NCBI GenBank assembly: GCA_051530055.1
Contig: JBMGUZ010000007.1
Location: 19,178-83,177 of the forward strand
DNA from: Neoechinorhynchus agilis
Taxonomy: Eukaryota; Acanthocephala
Reading direction: 5' to 3'
DNA: 64,000 nucleotides
A model generated the notes under the pieces. The model was not told where the DNA came from, did no database searches, and worked only from the letters and a program-made list of their open reading frames with translations. The translations under genes and the position numbers were made by a program. Below, piece by piece: positions 20,063 through 32,255 of this stretch (position 1 is its first letter; each line of letters opens with the position of its first letter).

Positions 20063-20435
20063 CTAATTTTAAATACTAATTAATCAAAACAAGGAAATAA
20101 TGCCTCGATTACTTGTGAAAGACACCAAATGAGGTCAAATTGACATCGTTCAATTTCGGTGGAGCAAAACTAAAACCATACTTTAGTATTGTCTTTAAAG
20201 TGCAAGAGAACGAATCAAAAATGGCGATCAAGTGAACATCAAATGCTAAGGAGAAATCATTGGCTCAAATTTGTGATGAGTTGAGAGAAAATCTCGACGA
20301 TGATTCTTGTACAATCAACCAATCTTTGGCAAACGCAACCTGCGAGAATTGTTAACGCGATCAATTACAGCCGAAGAAATCTTAAACTTTGGGATGCTTG
20401 AGATGGTAGACGAAATGGTCCTAGACAAAAATTGC
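20063..20435. other. Left end of spacer, unassigned
   Basis: AT-rich sequence with no recognised feature. It joins the palindrome on one side and LINE sequence on the other. Confidence 0.4.
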
Positions 20436-21300
20436 AAATTACAAGCGCCGACATCCTTTCATCCGCGCCTCTCTTCCTTACCATTGCTCTTAACCCTAAC
20501 CTTTCATCTCCGACGATCTTGAGTGGCTCCACATCCAACTTCATCTCCCCCTCCGCAATGGCAAACGTGAGATCTCTATCGTTGGCCTTTATCGCCCTCC
20601 TTCCTCAAACATCCCCAACACACTTCAACAAATAGACCCAGATCACTTCATCATATTGGGCGATTTTAACAAACTGCCGATCCCGTCCTCGCCCTCTCAT
20701 CTCTCCCAACTCGTTACTTTCCCCACACGCTTCTCCTCCCGCCTTGATAAAATTTTCTCAAACATCAGGCAATACTCGTACACTACCAAATTTCCCCCAA
20801 TCGCCTCGTCTGACCATTGTTCCATCCTTCTCTCCTCTGCATCACCTCAAAAACGTTCCTATTCCGACCCTTACGTTTTCTGGGATAAACGTGATCATCA
20901 TACACAATCCTTTGCTGCATGCGCCAATTCTCTTATCACGCAAAACCGCTCTACCATCTTTGGCCCCGACCCCTTGATTGCAATGGGCTCTTTGTTAAAT
21001 ATAATAGAATCTGCGATGAAGGCCTCATTTCCTCGCAAAACAATACGAATCTCGAACCGCGACCCTCCATGGTTCTCGCCTTTTCTAAAAACCCTTGAAA
21101 TCCAGGTCACCAAAGCTTTCCGGTCAGGTAATCCTGCTTACCCCCCCCTCCACTCCACACTGACCAAACGCATAAGTATAGCCCGCAAATTATTCCTCTC
21201 ATCTCGTCTCTCGTCCGCTCCCAATTGAAACTGGTGGCGTGAAATAAAAAATGTCACTGGTCTTGGTAGATCCACCCGATTCGCATCTCTCCCCAAATCC
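20436..21300 (+). mobile_element. LINE apurinic-type endonuclease region
   Basis: The + strand reads DLEWLHIQLHLPLRNGKREI, GLYRPPSSNIPNTL, then DPDHFIILGDFNKLP (the GDFN motif), FSSRLDKIFSNI and SSDHCSILL (the SDH motif), followed by the linker toward RT (ISNRDPPWFSPFLKTLE, then NWWREIKNVTGLG). The order and motifs are those of the APE endonuclease of CR1/Jockey-type LINEs. One stop interrupts the linker and no RT follows. Confidence 0.85.
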
Positions 21301-23715
21301 ACGGGCTGACCAAGGATCCGAAACTTTTGACATCGCGTAAACTAAAGGTCGATGATCAGTGTTAATCGTAAACGATCGGCCCTCGGCGTAATATCGAAAA
21401 TGTCGGACAGCGAGATACATGGCCAGATGCTCGCGATCGAAGGTGCTGTACCGTTGTTCAGGTTTACTCAATTGTTTGTCGAAACAACGCCAATAGCGAA
21501 CTCGGATGCATCCGTACTGATAGAAATTGGTGCGTCGGTCACTGCATGTGAAAGCATCGTTGCGTTTGCTAGAGCGGCTTCATTTTTTTCGAATGCTGAA
21601 GCCATTTCAACTGTCCAAGAAAAACCTCGTAGATTTGTTTGCCAGATAACGCTTGGTAGAGCGGACGCATCAGACGGGCTGCCGAAGGGATGAAATTATG
21701 ATAATAATTTACCGTACCAACAAATCCTTGCAAAGCTTTGGTGGATGTTGGAGGAGGGAAACTGCGAATCGCGCCTACTTTATCTGGCAATTGTACTGCA
21801 GCCCGTCCATTGACACGGTGTCCCAGGAAATCGATTTGTTCTACCCCGAACTCACACTTATCTGGGTTCAGAACGAGGCCGTACTCTGAGAGTCGATCGA
21901 ACAATCTTCGTAGGTGTTTCCTGTGCTCGGATCGATTTGAACTCGCGATCAGTATATCATCTAAGTAGACGAAAGCAAAATCCATACCTGAACAAACCGT
22001 ATCCATTAACCGCTGGAATGTTTGTGCAGCATTTTTCAACCCGAAAGGAATACGAAGAAATTCAAAAAGGCCAAAAGGCGTAATAATCACAGTTTTTGGT
22101 ATGTCTTGTTCCGCCACCCGAATTTGATGATACCCTCGGACGAGGTCTATTTTCGAGAAAATCGTTGTTCCAGCGAGTTTAGCTGAAAAACCTTGTATTC
22201 GAGGAATCGGATATCTGTCGGGCGTTGTGATATCATTTAGCCTGCGGTAATAACCACAAGGACGCCATCCACCGCCTGATTTGGGCACGAGATACAACGG
22301 AGACGACCACTGGCTATTTGAGCGTCTAATGATTCCAAGATCCTCCATATTTTTGAATTCGGATTTAGTAATAGCGAGTTTATTGGGTGGGAGGCGTCGC
22401 GGTCTAGCATGGAGTGGTTGTCCTTGTGTCTCAATAATGTGCTCCACTACATGTTTGGTCGAAACGTCCGAAAAGGTAGGTCTCGTTATATCGGGGAAAT
22501 CTGCGAGAATTTTACTAAATTCTTCGTTCTTCGATCCGAGGAAATCGACGCTGAGGGCTTCTATCGATACAGGAACGGAGGCTAATGGTATCGTTGCGAA
22601 AGTTTCTGCTCTAACCAGCTGCTTATTCCTTACGTCGACCAGCAAACCTGAGTGTCGAAGGAAATCAGCGCCTAGGATAGGGTGTTTAACCGCGGCAAGA
22701 GTGAACATCCATTCCGTCTGAGTTTTACCGAAATTCAACTGCAGTAGCTTATTGCCGAATGTTGGGACTGTTGAACCGTTTGCAGCTGTAAGTGCTCCGC
22801 CAGAGTGCTTGGTCTGTTTATCGAGTGTTGTGGCTGGAAGGGCGCTGACTTCGGCACCAGTATCGACTAGGAACCGTCGTCCAGTTTGGCGTTCGTTTAG
22901 AAAAAAGAGGCTATTGACAGATGGACCGATCGTCATTGCCTCTACTAATGATCGGTCAATTCGTTTCTTGGGTTGGCTTTCAATTTGAAATCCGCCGATC
23001 GATTACAAGGTGATCTACATTTGCTTGCTGTATCTCCAAATTTACGGTGGTAATAGCATAAATCTGATACTGTTACTGAGATTTGCTTGGTCGCAATCTT
23101 TTTCTTAATTGAGGACGCTAAAGGTTATCTTGATTGCCAAATGTTGTCAGCAGCGCGTGCAAGCTCACGAGGTTCGGTTATTTTTGAATGAACTAGAATA
23201 GATCGGATCTCCTCGGGCATGCGTTCAAGAAATATTTCGCGGAATAAGAAACATGGTGGGTTGCTTTCGAGGTACGCTAGCATCTCATCCATTAACGTTG
23301 AAGGCCTTTCGCCTCCAAGCTCCCTTATGTGAAGGATTCGATTTGCCCTCTCACTTTGTGACAAACTATACGTTTCCAGCAAGCGCTTTTTGAGCTGGGC
23401 GTACTTTCCTGACTTTGGCGGTGATTCCAGAATGTCGATAATCCTTATTGTAGTGTCTTGATCAATTGAAGCAATAACGTAGTGATATTTTGTTTCATCT
23501 GTTGAAATATTTCGTAATGCAAATTGAGCCCCAGCTTGGACGAATCAGATTCGTGGTGGGGGAGCTTCAGAGAAACGGCGTTCAAGTTGCTATTCCCTTC
23601 TACTGTCGAACCACGGTCGACAGCGTCGGGGTCACCAATTGTTGTGATAGCTGACATCAGTAGATCCAAAAATCTACTGTCGCCGCACAAAAATGTTTTT
23701 TTACTCAACATAACA
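21301..23715 (-). mobile_element. Ty3/gypsy retrotransposon fossil, CsRn1-like
   Basis: A broken element on the - strand. Reading in its own direction the parts are a gag-like segment (near 23.1-23.4 kb), an aspartic protease (DTGAEVS), a reverse transcriptase with YLDDIL, and an RNase H portion (near 21.2-21.5 kb). The RT and gag signatures resemble the CsRn1/Kabuki group of Ty3/gypsy elements. I see no integrase and no LTR pair, so it is an incomplete remnant with a few interruptions. Much of the pol region is still open, which suggests a moderate to young age. It lies in the palindrome spacer and has no mirror copy. Confidence 0.85.
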
Positions 23716-24232
23716 CGGAAAACGTTAACATGGACCTTATGACGTCGTTAATGGTCACTACATTATTAGGTTTTTCCTGCTGTTATTACAGATAAACCTT
23801 CATCTTAGCTGGCCTCAATCTTCTCCTAATCTTTCAAAGTCAATGGCCTACTGACTGCTTCCGAAACGGTTAATTTATTTAATTCTCAAACTTAGTTAAC
23901 AAATTTCATATTGTTGTAGCAGTTAATCAATACAACTTTCTTACCATTCGAAGTAACGGCATTGGAGGCTATATTTAAATACTATCTTGAACGTCAATTA
24001 TCTCTAGTCTACAAAGAACGTATAAAACACACAAAACGAATTGATTTGAATGATTTTTGTACCTACAGAATCAACTATCCTCGCTAATTGCATAAAAATC
24101 GACGGCAAAATTAAAACAGAATTTAGATTAAAAGTCGTAAGTCTTTAGGGAAAAATGATAATTTCATTTCCTTATATCCATTTCCGATAATAAAAATAAT
24201 ACTTTAAAGCGTATAAATTTTCGTTGACTACA
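23716..24232. other. Spacer stretch without recognised feature
   Basis: AT-rich sequence. Its right end (CGTTGACTACA) matches the sequence just before the host-gene exon inside the arms, so the duplicated segment starts here. Confidence 0.4.
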
Positions 24233-24434
24233 AAGTTAGGCGAAACGATTGAATTGTATCGTTCAACGGCCAGTGGTAAGTAATGAACAGAAAAATCGAT
24301 TTTGTTTCCAAAATGTTTTCATAATTTAATCCAATTTTAAGGATCGTCTAAATCGTGGATTCTGACTTTTAACGACTAAACACTTTAAGTTCCATTAAAA
24401 TTTCACTTTAGAATAAAGATATATATTTTTAACA
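24233..24434 (+). pseudogene. Third, damaged copy of host-gene 3' end at spacer edge
   Basis: The 202 bp match 25056-25257 with only a few differences. The copy includes the exon end, the donor GTAAGT, the short intron, the last exon (24342-24379) and AATAAA. About 47 bp of the exon start are missing compared with the arm copies. It lies 4 bp from the palindrome boundary. Confidence 0.75.
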
Positions 24435-24438
24435 GTAT

Positions 24439-25010
24439 AAAGAATAACTGACAAAAATAATAGCAGCCTGCTAAAATGATTTATTTATGACAGATGCATA
24501 CCACATAGTTCATATTAAGAATATTCTTTTGTATGGTAGTTATTTGTCTATATCTTGAGTCGGTTTATCATTTTACTTACTTCCTGACGTCCATAAGGCT
24601 GGTATCCGAGCCAAGAGATCAGGAAAGAAATAACGAATCTATTAATATATAATAAAAGAATTATCCCCCACAGGGTAATTCGGAATCCTTAGAAGCCATA
24701 AAAGCTCAGGTCTCACATCTCTGACTCGGCTTATAAGTAGCAGCCAAATAACAATTGGTATTTAGGGAGAACTTTTACCTCGACGGGATACAACTTATAA
24801 AGTAAAAAATTGAGATAACAAAGGCTCTTATTATGGGATTTGATCATTTGTTTACGTGATTGGTATAGATGATGTAGCTTTATAGATGATTTTTGTTTTG
24901 TCTGTGAGAATGGCATCGTTTCCATATAATTGTCTGATAGCATTTCCGCCCATCGAGGAGAGTATAATTCCTTGTTGATTTGTGGCTGAGATTCATAGCG
25001 TTGACTACAG
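24439..25010. other. Inner end of right arm
   Basis: Mirror of 19491-20062. No gene is supported. It lies between two direct copies of the host-gene 3' end. Confidence 0.4.
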
Positions 25011-25257
25011 CAAAAAGTCAGCAAAATAAGCGAGCTTCATGATGAAAGTGCTGCTAAGTTAGGCAAAACGATTGAATTGTATCGTTCAACGGCCAGTGGT
25101 AAGTAATGAACAGAAAAATCGATTTTGTTTCCCAAATGTTTTCATAATTTAATCCAATTTTAAGGATCGTCTAAATCGTGGATTCTGACTTTTAACGACT
25201 AAACACTTTAAGTTCCATTAAAATTTCACTTTAGAATAAAGATATATATTTTTAACA
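25011..25257 (+). pseudogene. 3' end of an unidentified host gene (right copy)
   Basis: Exon 25011-25098, intron 25099-25164 (GTAAGT...TTTTAAG), last exon 25165-25202 and AATAAA at 25235-25240. The frame reads through both exons to SSKSWILTFND-stop. It differs from the left copy by G to A, giving GKT in place of GET. No upstream coding exons were recognised. Confidence 0.5.
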
Positions 25258-26385
25258 ATTCAAACAATCTGTTTGAAGAACATTAACTACCTCCCGCCAA
25301 AATCCAGCTTTTGTCCTTCCTCGACCGTCGCCATCACGCTGGCAGCATTGCCTCGTTGTACTGCCAGCGAGATATTTTGCCGAAGGAATACGCCTGCTCT
25401 CGAGTCTCCGGTTGCCTCTCTCAATTTCTTCGAGAGATCCTGTAGTAGAGAGAGTGCCGAGCGCTCCATACGTCTCTACCCCAAAGGAGACAAAATAGTG
25501 AGCCCTCGATAACTGAATATATTTCCGTATTTTCTTCCCTTCCGCTGTACTGGCGGCAGCACCGGCGATTTCGAGGGAGTAGGGAATGTTGCTGGCTGCG
25601 AGGGTGTTCACACACGTGGCGTCCCAGAGAAGGCATTTGCCCTCCCGCCACGGGAAGACCGAAATTCCGTCAGATCGGCGAACGTCTAGTCGACAAAGAT
25701 GGGTGGGCTCCAAGGTGTTGGGGAAGTTCGCCGTTCTCAACGCCCGAGAAATTACGCTGTTGATCTCAGAATGGCGTGAGAACCTTCCTCCTTACTTTCG
25801 GCAAACGAGACCGTGTTGCCCGAGAGCATCAACCAAAGACCCACATCGACAGCGATGGGGCGTGGATATCGGGAGACCAAGTCTTAAGGATACTGCGATC
25901 CTCGTTACCTCGTCAGTAAGAAGAGTTCCCACAGACGCCAGAGGACCAGCCTCCAAAAACGCCCCAGATTCTCGTGTTGAAACTGCCAACAGTCTAGCTC
26001 GGACGACCCCATCGCGAGAACCGGAAAGTAGAGAGCTGTGAGCTCTCGCGACAAGAGGCCCGTCCCAGATCGACTGTCTGAGGCCATTCACGGGAACATG
26101 GTTAGCGCCTGTCTGCTGGCACCATTCTTCAACTGCCACCACGAAATCCCGGCCAAGACAGAACTTTTCCTTCAAAATTTTCTTCGATACTGGTAGGCTC
26201 GCCTCAAACGATCCAAGAAAGGCTGGCAAAGCAAGGTCCACTAGCGCCCGAATGCCCAATCCCCCAGATGACACAGGCAATGAAGCTTGCCGCCACGCCT
26301 CATCTGAGAGCTGGACATTTAAAATACGCTCGAGTCGAGCTTAGCCAATACTTCCTTATGTTTGAAGAATGTTGCTGTGCGGACC
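25254..26385 (-). mobile_element. R2-like LINE 3' half, right-arm copy
   Basis: Mirror of 18116-19247; the encoded knuckle and nuclease pieces are identical in translation. Confidence 0.8.
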
Positions 26386-27001
26386 TCATATAACAATCTG
26401 GGGATTAGAAGTGATTTTAAAAAAAAACCTATTTAATTTTAACTTTTTACACAGAATATTTATTGAGCAGCCGCAATCAAGAGAGTTTCGTTAATTTGAT
26501 GAATGCTGATTGCCAAAAGCCAAATCTATAAAAAGATTATTAAAAAAAAGCGAATATTTTGTCCTTAAAGTAAAAGTCAATGATTTACTCAACAGAACCA
26601 ATGAACGCAGAAAAAAATCCTCACATTTTAAGTTTTTGGCGATTTTACTTTCGTCCAAGGTCAAATACTTCATTGGGCTGTCTTCACACAAACAAAAAGT
26701 CACCTTTACAGAAACCAAATGAGATATTTACAAATAAATCGATTTCGATCAAAATCAAAACGACCGGCAGTTCTACATAACTACGTAAAAAAAGTCCTAA
26801 AAATTGAACTCGTTCAAAAAACGCCCAAAAGTTCTTAAAACAAATCCATGAAATACCTTCATGCGATTGAAGAAAAAATCATTTCTCATTTTGAGCCCGT
26901 AAAGAATCCTCGAAGACAGCAAAAGACCGTTCTTTCGTTTCTACGGAATCTACGCTTTCTTCGCTTTTCTCCGAGAACCTAAAAGTTGTTCCGAACAATC
27001 G
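26386..27001. promoter_or_regulatory. RPL7A upstream region (right arm)
   Basis: Pyrimidine-rich TOP-like sequence CTTTCTTCGCTTTTCTCC at about 26953-26971 lies ~30 bp before the ATG, as expected for a ribosomal protein gene under growth-dependent translational control. Further upstream nothing is recognised. The 9-A run at 26419-26427 is 8 long in the left arm. Confidence 0.5.
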
Positions 27002-28002
27002 ATGGTGAGTTTTTGGGAATTCTCAGTGGCAAGTGATGACGTTCAATGATAGGTCCGATTTCCTGAAGATATTAAAGCCGAATGTTCTGATGCCATTTCG
27101 CGCGACTTGAATTCTTTAACCTTTTTTTTCCCGATCGCAGGCTCCGAAGAAGCAAAAGTCCGGCAAAAAGAAAGTGGCCAAGGCTCCTTCCGTGGCTCAG
27201 AAGGCCGCCCAACAGACCTTAAAGCACAAAAAAGAAAAGAATTCGTTGTATAGACCAACCATTAAGACTTACGGAATTGGTCAGGCGATTCGTCCGAAAC
27301 GCGATTTGAGTCGATTCGTTCGATGGCCTCGATACGTTCGAATCCAGCGACAACGCGCAGTTCTTCTTAAGCGTCTTAAAGTTCCCCCTCCAATCAATCA
27401 ATTTCGATTTACTCTTAAGAGACAAATCGCGCAGAATGTTTTGAAACTTCTTGAAAAATACCATCCTGAAAATCGGTACGCCCGCCGCCTCAAATTAAAA
27501 CAGGAAGCAAAAGCTCGAGCGGAAGGGAAACAAATCGATCAGAGTCCTTCGAAGAGGTATTTGATTTGTGGAATCAATCAAGTGACGAGACTCATCGAAA
27601 AGAAGAAAGTGCAATTGGTTATCATTGCCCACGATATTGATCCATTGGAGATTGTCTTGCATTTACCTGCTTTGTGCCGTAAAATGGGAGTTCCTTACGC
27701 GATTGTAAAGAGCAAAAGTCGTTTAGGCCAAGTTGTTGGTCGAAAGACCGTCACTTGTCTTGCACTTGAGAACGTGAGACCCGAAGATAAGAATGCTTTA
27801 AAAACGATCGTTGAAGCAGTTCGAGCTGATTTTAACGATCGGGTCGATGAGGTAGGTTTCGAAAACTTTGGAAAGTTACGGTCGTCTTTTGTTTTAGATC
27901 CGTAAACAATGGGGCGGAGGTCTTCTTGGTAACAAGTCCAAACATCGACTTGATAAGATTGAGAAGACAAGAGAACGGGAACTTCAGCAGAGGCTTGGAT
28001 AA
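27002..28002 (+). CDS. RPL7A: 60S ribosomal protein eL8 (RPL7A), right-arm copy
   Basis: Exons 27002-27004 (ATG only), 27141-27851 and 27898-28002; introns 27005-27140 (GTGAGT...TCGCAG) and 27852-27897 (GTAGGT...TTTTAG). The 272-aa product is the same as that of 16500-17500. Splitting right after the ATG is a common arrangement for ribosomal protein genes. Both copies look functional, so either the animal has two, or the duplication is not real. Confidence 0.95.
27027..27095 (+). ncRNA. C/D box snoRNA in RPL7A intron 1
   Basis: Terminal stem TGGCA (27027-27031) with TGCCA (27091-27095); C box GTGATGA (27033-27039); D' CTGA (27063-27066); D box CTGA (27087-27090). The antisense element before D' reads AGGTCCGATTTC and the one before D reads AAAGCCGAATGTT. 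Neither has a long complement in the 18S of this window, so the target may be 28S or another RNA. RPL7A hosts C/D snoRNAs in vertebrates (U24, U36), which supports the call. The guides do not match those two, so I give no name. Confidence 0.8.
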
Positions 28003-28367
28003 AGAAGTTTTTGTTAGTTGAGAAAGCTTGCGGGACATTGAACAACGGTTTCCTGAAATTTTCGGAAAAGCAGGTGCTGAGTTTTTTCGTCTTGAATTGT
28101 ACATCTCGATGAAGACAGAGATGTTTTTGACGTTGGGTTTTGTATCTGGGCCCTCTTCTATGTCCAGGTTTGTCCCGGAAATATTGCAACCCTTTTCTGT
28201 GATCGGAGATCATCTTTACGGTGACAGTGGTCGCTGTTTGATTTCTTTTCAACCGAATAAAATGTCTTATCTTATAGACCACGGATCACTTTTTTGTGGT
28301 CATGCCTTAACGGTACAAACCGCGTTTTTTTTCGAAAGTTCTCGGTGCAATCTTGTAAATATAAATT

Positions 28368-28694
<327 letters not shown>

Positions 28695-28805
28695 AATTTC
28701 GCTTCATTGATCGTATTTTTAACATTATCTGTACTTTTTCACTCGATGCGGCGTTTGCACATATAACCTTTGAGAATAATCACGTTTTTAAATAATCATT
28801 TGAGA

Positions 28806-29257
28806 TAGGACTGTTGTTACTATCCCGGAACGACGGTAAACGCCCTGATGGAGCCCCCCCTATGGTGCTCCGGGAAAATACTGGTTTGGGATTTTACCTG
28901 CCCCAACACGCTCGCAGCATCCCACTTACGGAATGTCATTTCAAAAGCGGGAGCAGTCGCCAGCTTCAGCGAGGAAAAGAAGCGGCAGAAGTACTCCTCG
29001 CTCGTTGGGCATCAATATATTTTCATCCCGATTGCGGTGGAAACACTGGGATGCCTCGGAAAAGAAGCCGATTATTTCATCTCCTGGCTAGGAAAGATGC
29101 TAAAACATGCCACCGGCGATATGCGCTCCAGCAGCTTCCGGTTGCAGCGAATCAGCGCGGCAATCAGCTGATTAACAATCGTGGCGACAGTTGCAGAATT
29201 GGACGAAAAGTAGGAATTTGTGAACGAAAAGCAAATGTAAAGATTTTCGAACTTTAG
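28806..29257 (+). mobile_element. R2-like LINE nuclease-domain fragment, right copy
   Basis: Mirror of 15567-16018, with RPDG and LVWDFTCPNTLA in two frames. Confidence 0.75.
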
Positions 29258-29463
29258 CCGTCTTCCTCAAGAATCTACAAAAGGCGCATGGAGATGTGAA
29301 GTTCGTTAAAGTAGCGATATCGAAGCTTAATGGCAAAAACCACAGAATCGTTCAACAGGCTGGACTAACTTTCCGCAGTGATGTCGCTATTTTAACGAAC
29401 TTCACATCTCCGTGCGCCTTTGGACTTTCCCGAGGAAGCGGTTGGACTACGAAAGCTCGAAAA
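29244..29463. repeat. Inverted pair of retroelement ends, right copy
   Basis: Mirror of 15361-15580. Confidence 0.75.
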
Positions 29464-29503
29464 TAAAGATTCTAGCATTTCAACAGCCCACCCAAGTATC
29501 CTC

Positions 29504-29863
29504 AGAGATATGCTTTAAAGCACACCTCCTGCAAATCTTCAGTCGAAGAATTTCATGCACTAAATTCGGTTTCCGGTCTGTCTTTTCGTGTACGCATGGA
29601 CTTCTTTGCATCTACGATTCTCTTCTTTATAATCTCGACGCACACTCTATATTTATCTCTCGACTCATCCAAATTGACATTCATAAAACTTTTGGTTCCA
29701 TCGATCAAAATCTTTTTGATACATGCTCGAAATCCTTCCAGCGATCTTCTTCGCATATCAAACCTTCTGTAATTTTTCTTCTAACCTATTCCAAAAACTT
29801 AATACATTCCACGAGAGGTACGCTCTAATCTGCTCCTCCGAACTCGTAGTAGAACATCTCGCT
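29504..29863 (+). mobile_element. LINE RT fragment, right copy
   Basis: Mirror of 14961-15320. Confidence 0.75.
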
Positions 29864-31794
29864 CTAATGTTCCAAAAGCACTCAAAGCGCCTTCATTGGC
29901 GCTGCTCGGTTCCTTGAAAATGCATTGGCACGCTTAATCGACCAATTTGCATGGGAAGAGTTGATTCCGAAAGCAATTGAGCTATTTTTCGGCGCATGTT
30001 TGTGTGCCCTCGCAAAAAAAGGAAGGAGGAATTCGCCCCATTGCAATTGGCACAACTCTGCGCCGCTAAACGGCAAAATTTTTAAATAAAAGGATCACGC
30101 AAAAAGTAGGGATACTGCATCGCCCGACTCAGTTGGGCTGCTGTACACCTTGTGGCACATGGGCGATTGCTCATTCACTCCGCACGTTCATCACCGAAAA
30201 CTCAAAACCGAGCGTGATCTTGAAATGTGATTTCAAAAATGCATTCAACACTGTTCCCTTAGCAGATTTGCCCGAAGTAGTTGGAGATCACGCCGGAAGC
30301 ATTTTGATATTTCGTTAATGCCTATGGGACTACCACTTGATGTTGTCTCTCTCGTCCAGCTTTAACGGCTGGTACCTGGATGATGCAACGCTCGGGGGTC
30401 ACCCCTCTGTTGTACTGCGCGATTTGGAGACGCTCGTGAAGGAGACGGCGAAAATTGGAATTGAATCGAATGCAGCGAAATGCGAGATTTTAGTGATGAA
30501 CGTGGAAGATGAGGCGTGCAGGCAAACTATAATGAAAGATTTTCAGAACCTGGCCCCCGGGATAGAATTGATCCCTCAAGACCAGTTGTTTTCTAGTAAG
30601 TTGCATTTTCGGTTCTTATGTTCAAGCAGAGATTGCCAATTTTCAACCGCAACTTTCGGTGCTGTACGAACGAGTTGATGAATTATCTTCACATGAGGCT
30701 CTGTTCCAGATCAGAAACACCTCTTTATTCCAAAATTGGTGTATAAGCTTCGCACAGAACCTTTTTTAGACATAAGGATAAGCAACCTTACTCGAGAAAA
30801 TTTTAAATACTCAGCTGTCTGAGGCGTCCTTTCCTGTGTCGTCCTGCGTTTTGGGTATCCGAAAAGCAGCCGATATTTGTCTGTCAGCTTATTTGAGATC
30901 ATCTGAAGCAAGCCGCAAAATAGTTAAATCCGTTCTGAGCGAAAATTACACTTTGGATGAAGATTTCGTTGGGGCGCTTTATCTTTGGTGTGGAGATTCA
31001 ATCAGCGACGCGGTACCCGTCAATGGTTGCAAACAATCAGTTTGGGACTCACGCCCTGGTACCGAGAATTCATAACTCGTTAATTTCAGATGCTCGTGAC
31101 CTGGTGAACCGAACTCGATTGGGTGCAGTCTCTACTAGAGAATCGAGTGTTTGGCTCAACGCTATCCCAATCGCCTCTGTTGGCCCCTGAGATTTGGATA
31201 CCGGTGCGTACATCCCATCGCTGCCGTTGTGGAGCGACCGTGGAACCATCGGAACGCCATGGTTTCGTCTGTCAGCAATCAGGTGAGAGGTATTCTCGAC
31301 ACGCCGAAGTGAACACAATTCTCTTAGTCGTACCCTGAATAATTTGAATTCGCACATCCTAGAGCCGAGCAATCTTTGCCGACTCGATGGCCGCCGTAGA
31401 TCGGACGGTGTCACAGTATTCCCGTGGCGATGGGAGGCAAATGCCTTCTCTGAAACGCCGTTCGCAGCCAGCAACATAAAATTCGCCACTTAAACCAGGT
31501 GAAGCAGCAATCGCCTCTGAGGAACGCAAAAGGACAAAATACATTGACGTGAGTCGAAATCATTATTTTGTTACCTTTGGCGATAAGACACTCGAGTCGC
31601 TTGGTACCGGGGCATAGGACCTGGTCAAGCAATTGTCTAAGAGGTCGAGACGAATCACTGGCGATCCGAGATCAGGAGCATTCCTCCTACAAAACATAAG
31701 TCTGGCGGTGCAATGGGAGGGAACGCTGCATCCGTCCTTTCGACCGTTACACCAGGACAGCAGCTGAATGACTCAGAGCGGTACTATGAATGAT
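29864..31794 (+). mobile_element. R2-like LINE copy, degraded, right copy
   Basis: Mirror of 13030-14960, here in coding orientation: RT motif A (LKCDFKNAFNT) near 30215, YLDDATLGG near 30375, knuckle near 31215. Confidence 0.78.
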
Positions 31795-31805
31795 TTCATG
31801 TTTGT

Positions 31806-32093
31806 GTAAAATTATTAAAATGTTTTTATTTTTGAAAACCGTCATTCTTGAATTGCCTGGCTAATTCCTTTCATCTCGACAGAGGCCTTATTCAGATTTG
31901 GGAAATAAGGTTATTTTGGGACAAGCTACACGCTTTAACTTCAATAAAACAAGAAATGATCATTCCATTTAGCCTTTGCGACTTGAACGTCTTTCGATTA
32001 AATGATAAAAGCATCGCTGCAATTAAACGAACCATGAAATGTCATTGCCCTTGGCAAAAAGAGATGTACGAATACATTGAGTTTGCCGTATAA
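31806..32093 (+). CDS. Possible terminal exon, unknown gene, right copy
   Basis: Mirror of 12731-13018. Confidence 0.2.
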
Positions 32094-32255
32094 TAAGAAA
32101 TGATGTAATGCTTTTTTGACTTTTAACTAAGACAAAAAAAGGGATGAAACCCTAGAAAATGCAGTTGACTAGTGATTCATAAGATTTGAGGCTTTAAATT
32201 CAACTTGCATATAAAATTAAACGAAAAGAAAGTCTTGTATCTCCCTTCAACTAAA

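Larger units (their letters stand above)
20063..24438. other. Palindrome spacer (unique 4.4 kb)
   Basis: This is the only part of the first 44.8 kb that is not mirrored. It holds about 370 bases of unassigned AT-rich sequence, a LINE endonuclease region on the + strand, a Ty3/gypsy fossil on the - strand, about 500 bases with no recognisable gene, and at its right end a damaged copy of a host-gene 3' end. Confidence 0.9.

Noticed and set aside
24233-25257. 202-bp direct repeats as LTRs of a tiny retrotransposon
   Set aside because: The repeat contains exon, intron with GT-AG sites, stop codon and AATAAA of a host gene and lacks LTR-type ends.
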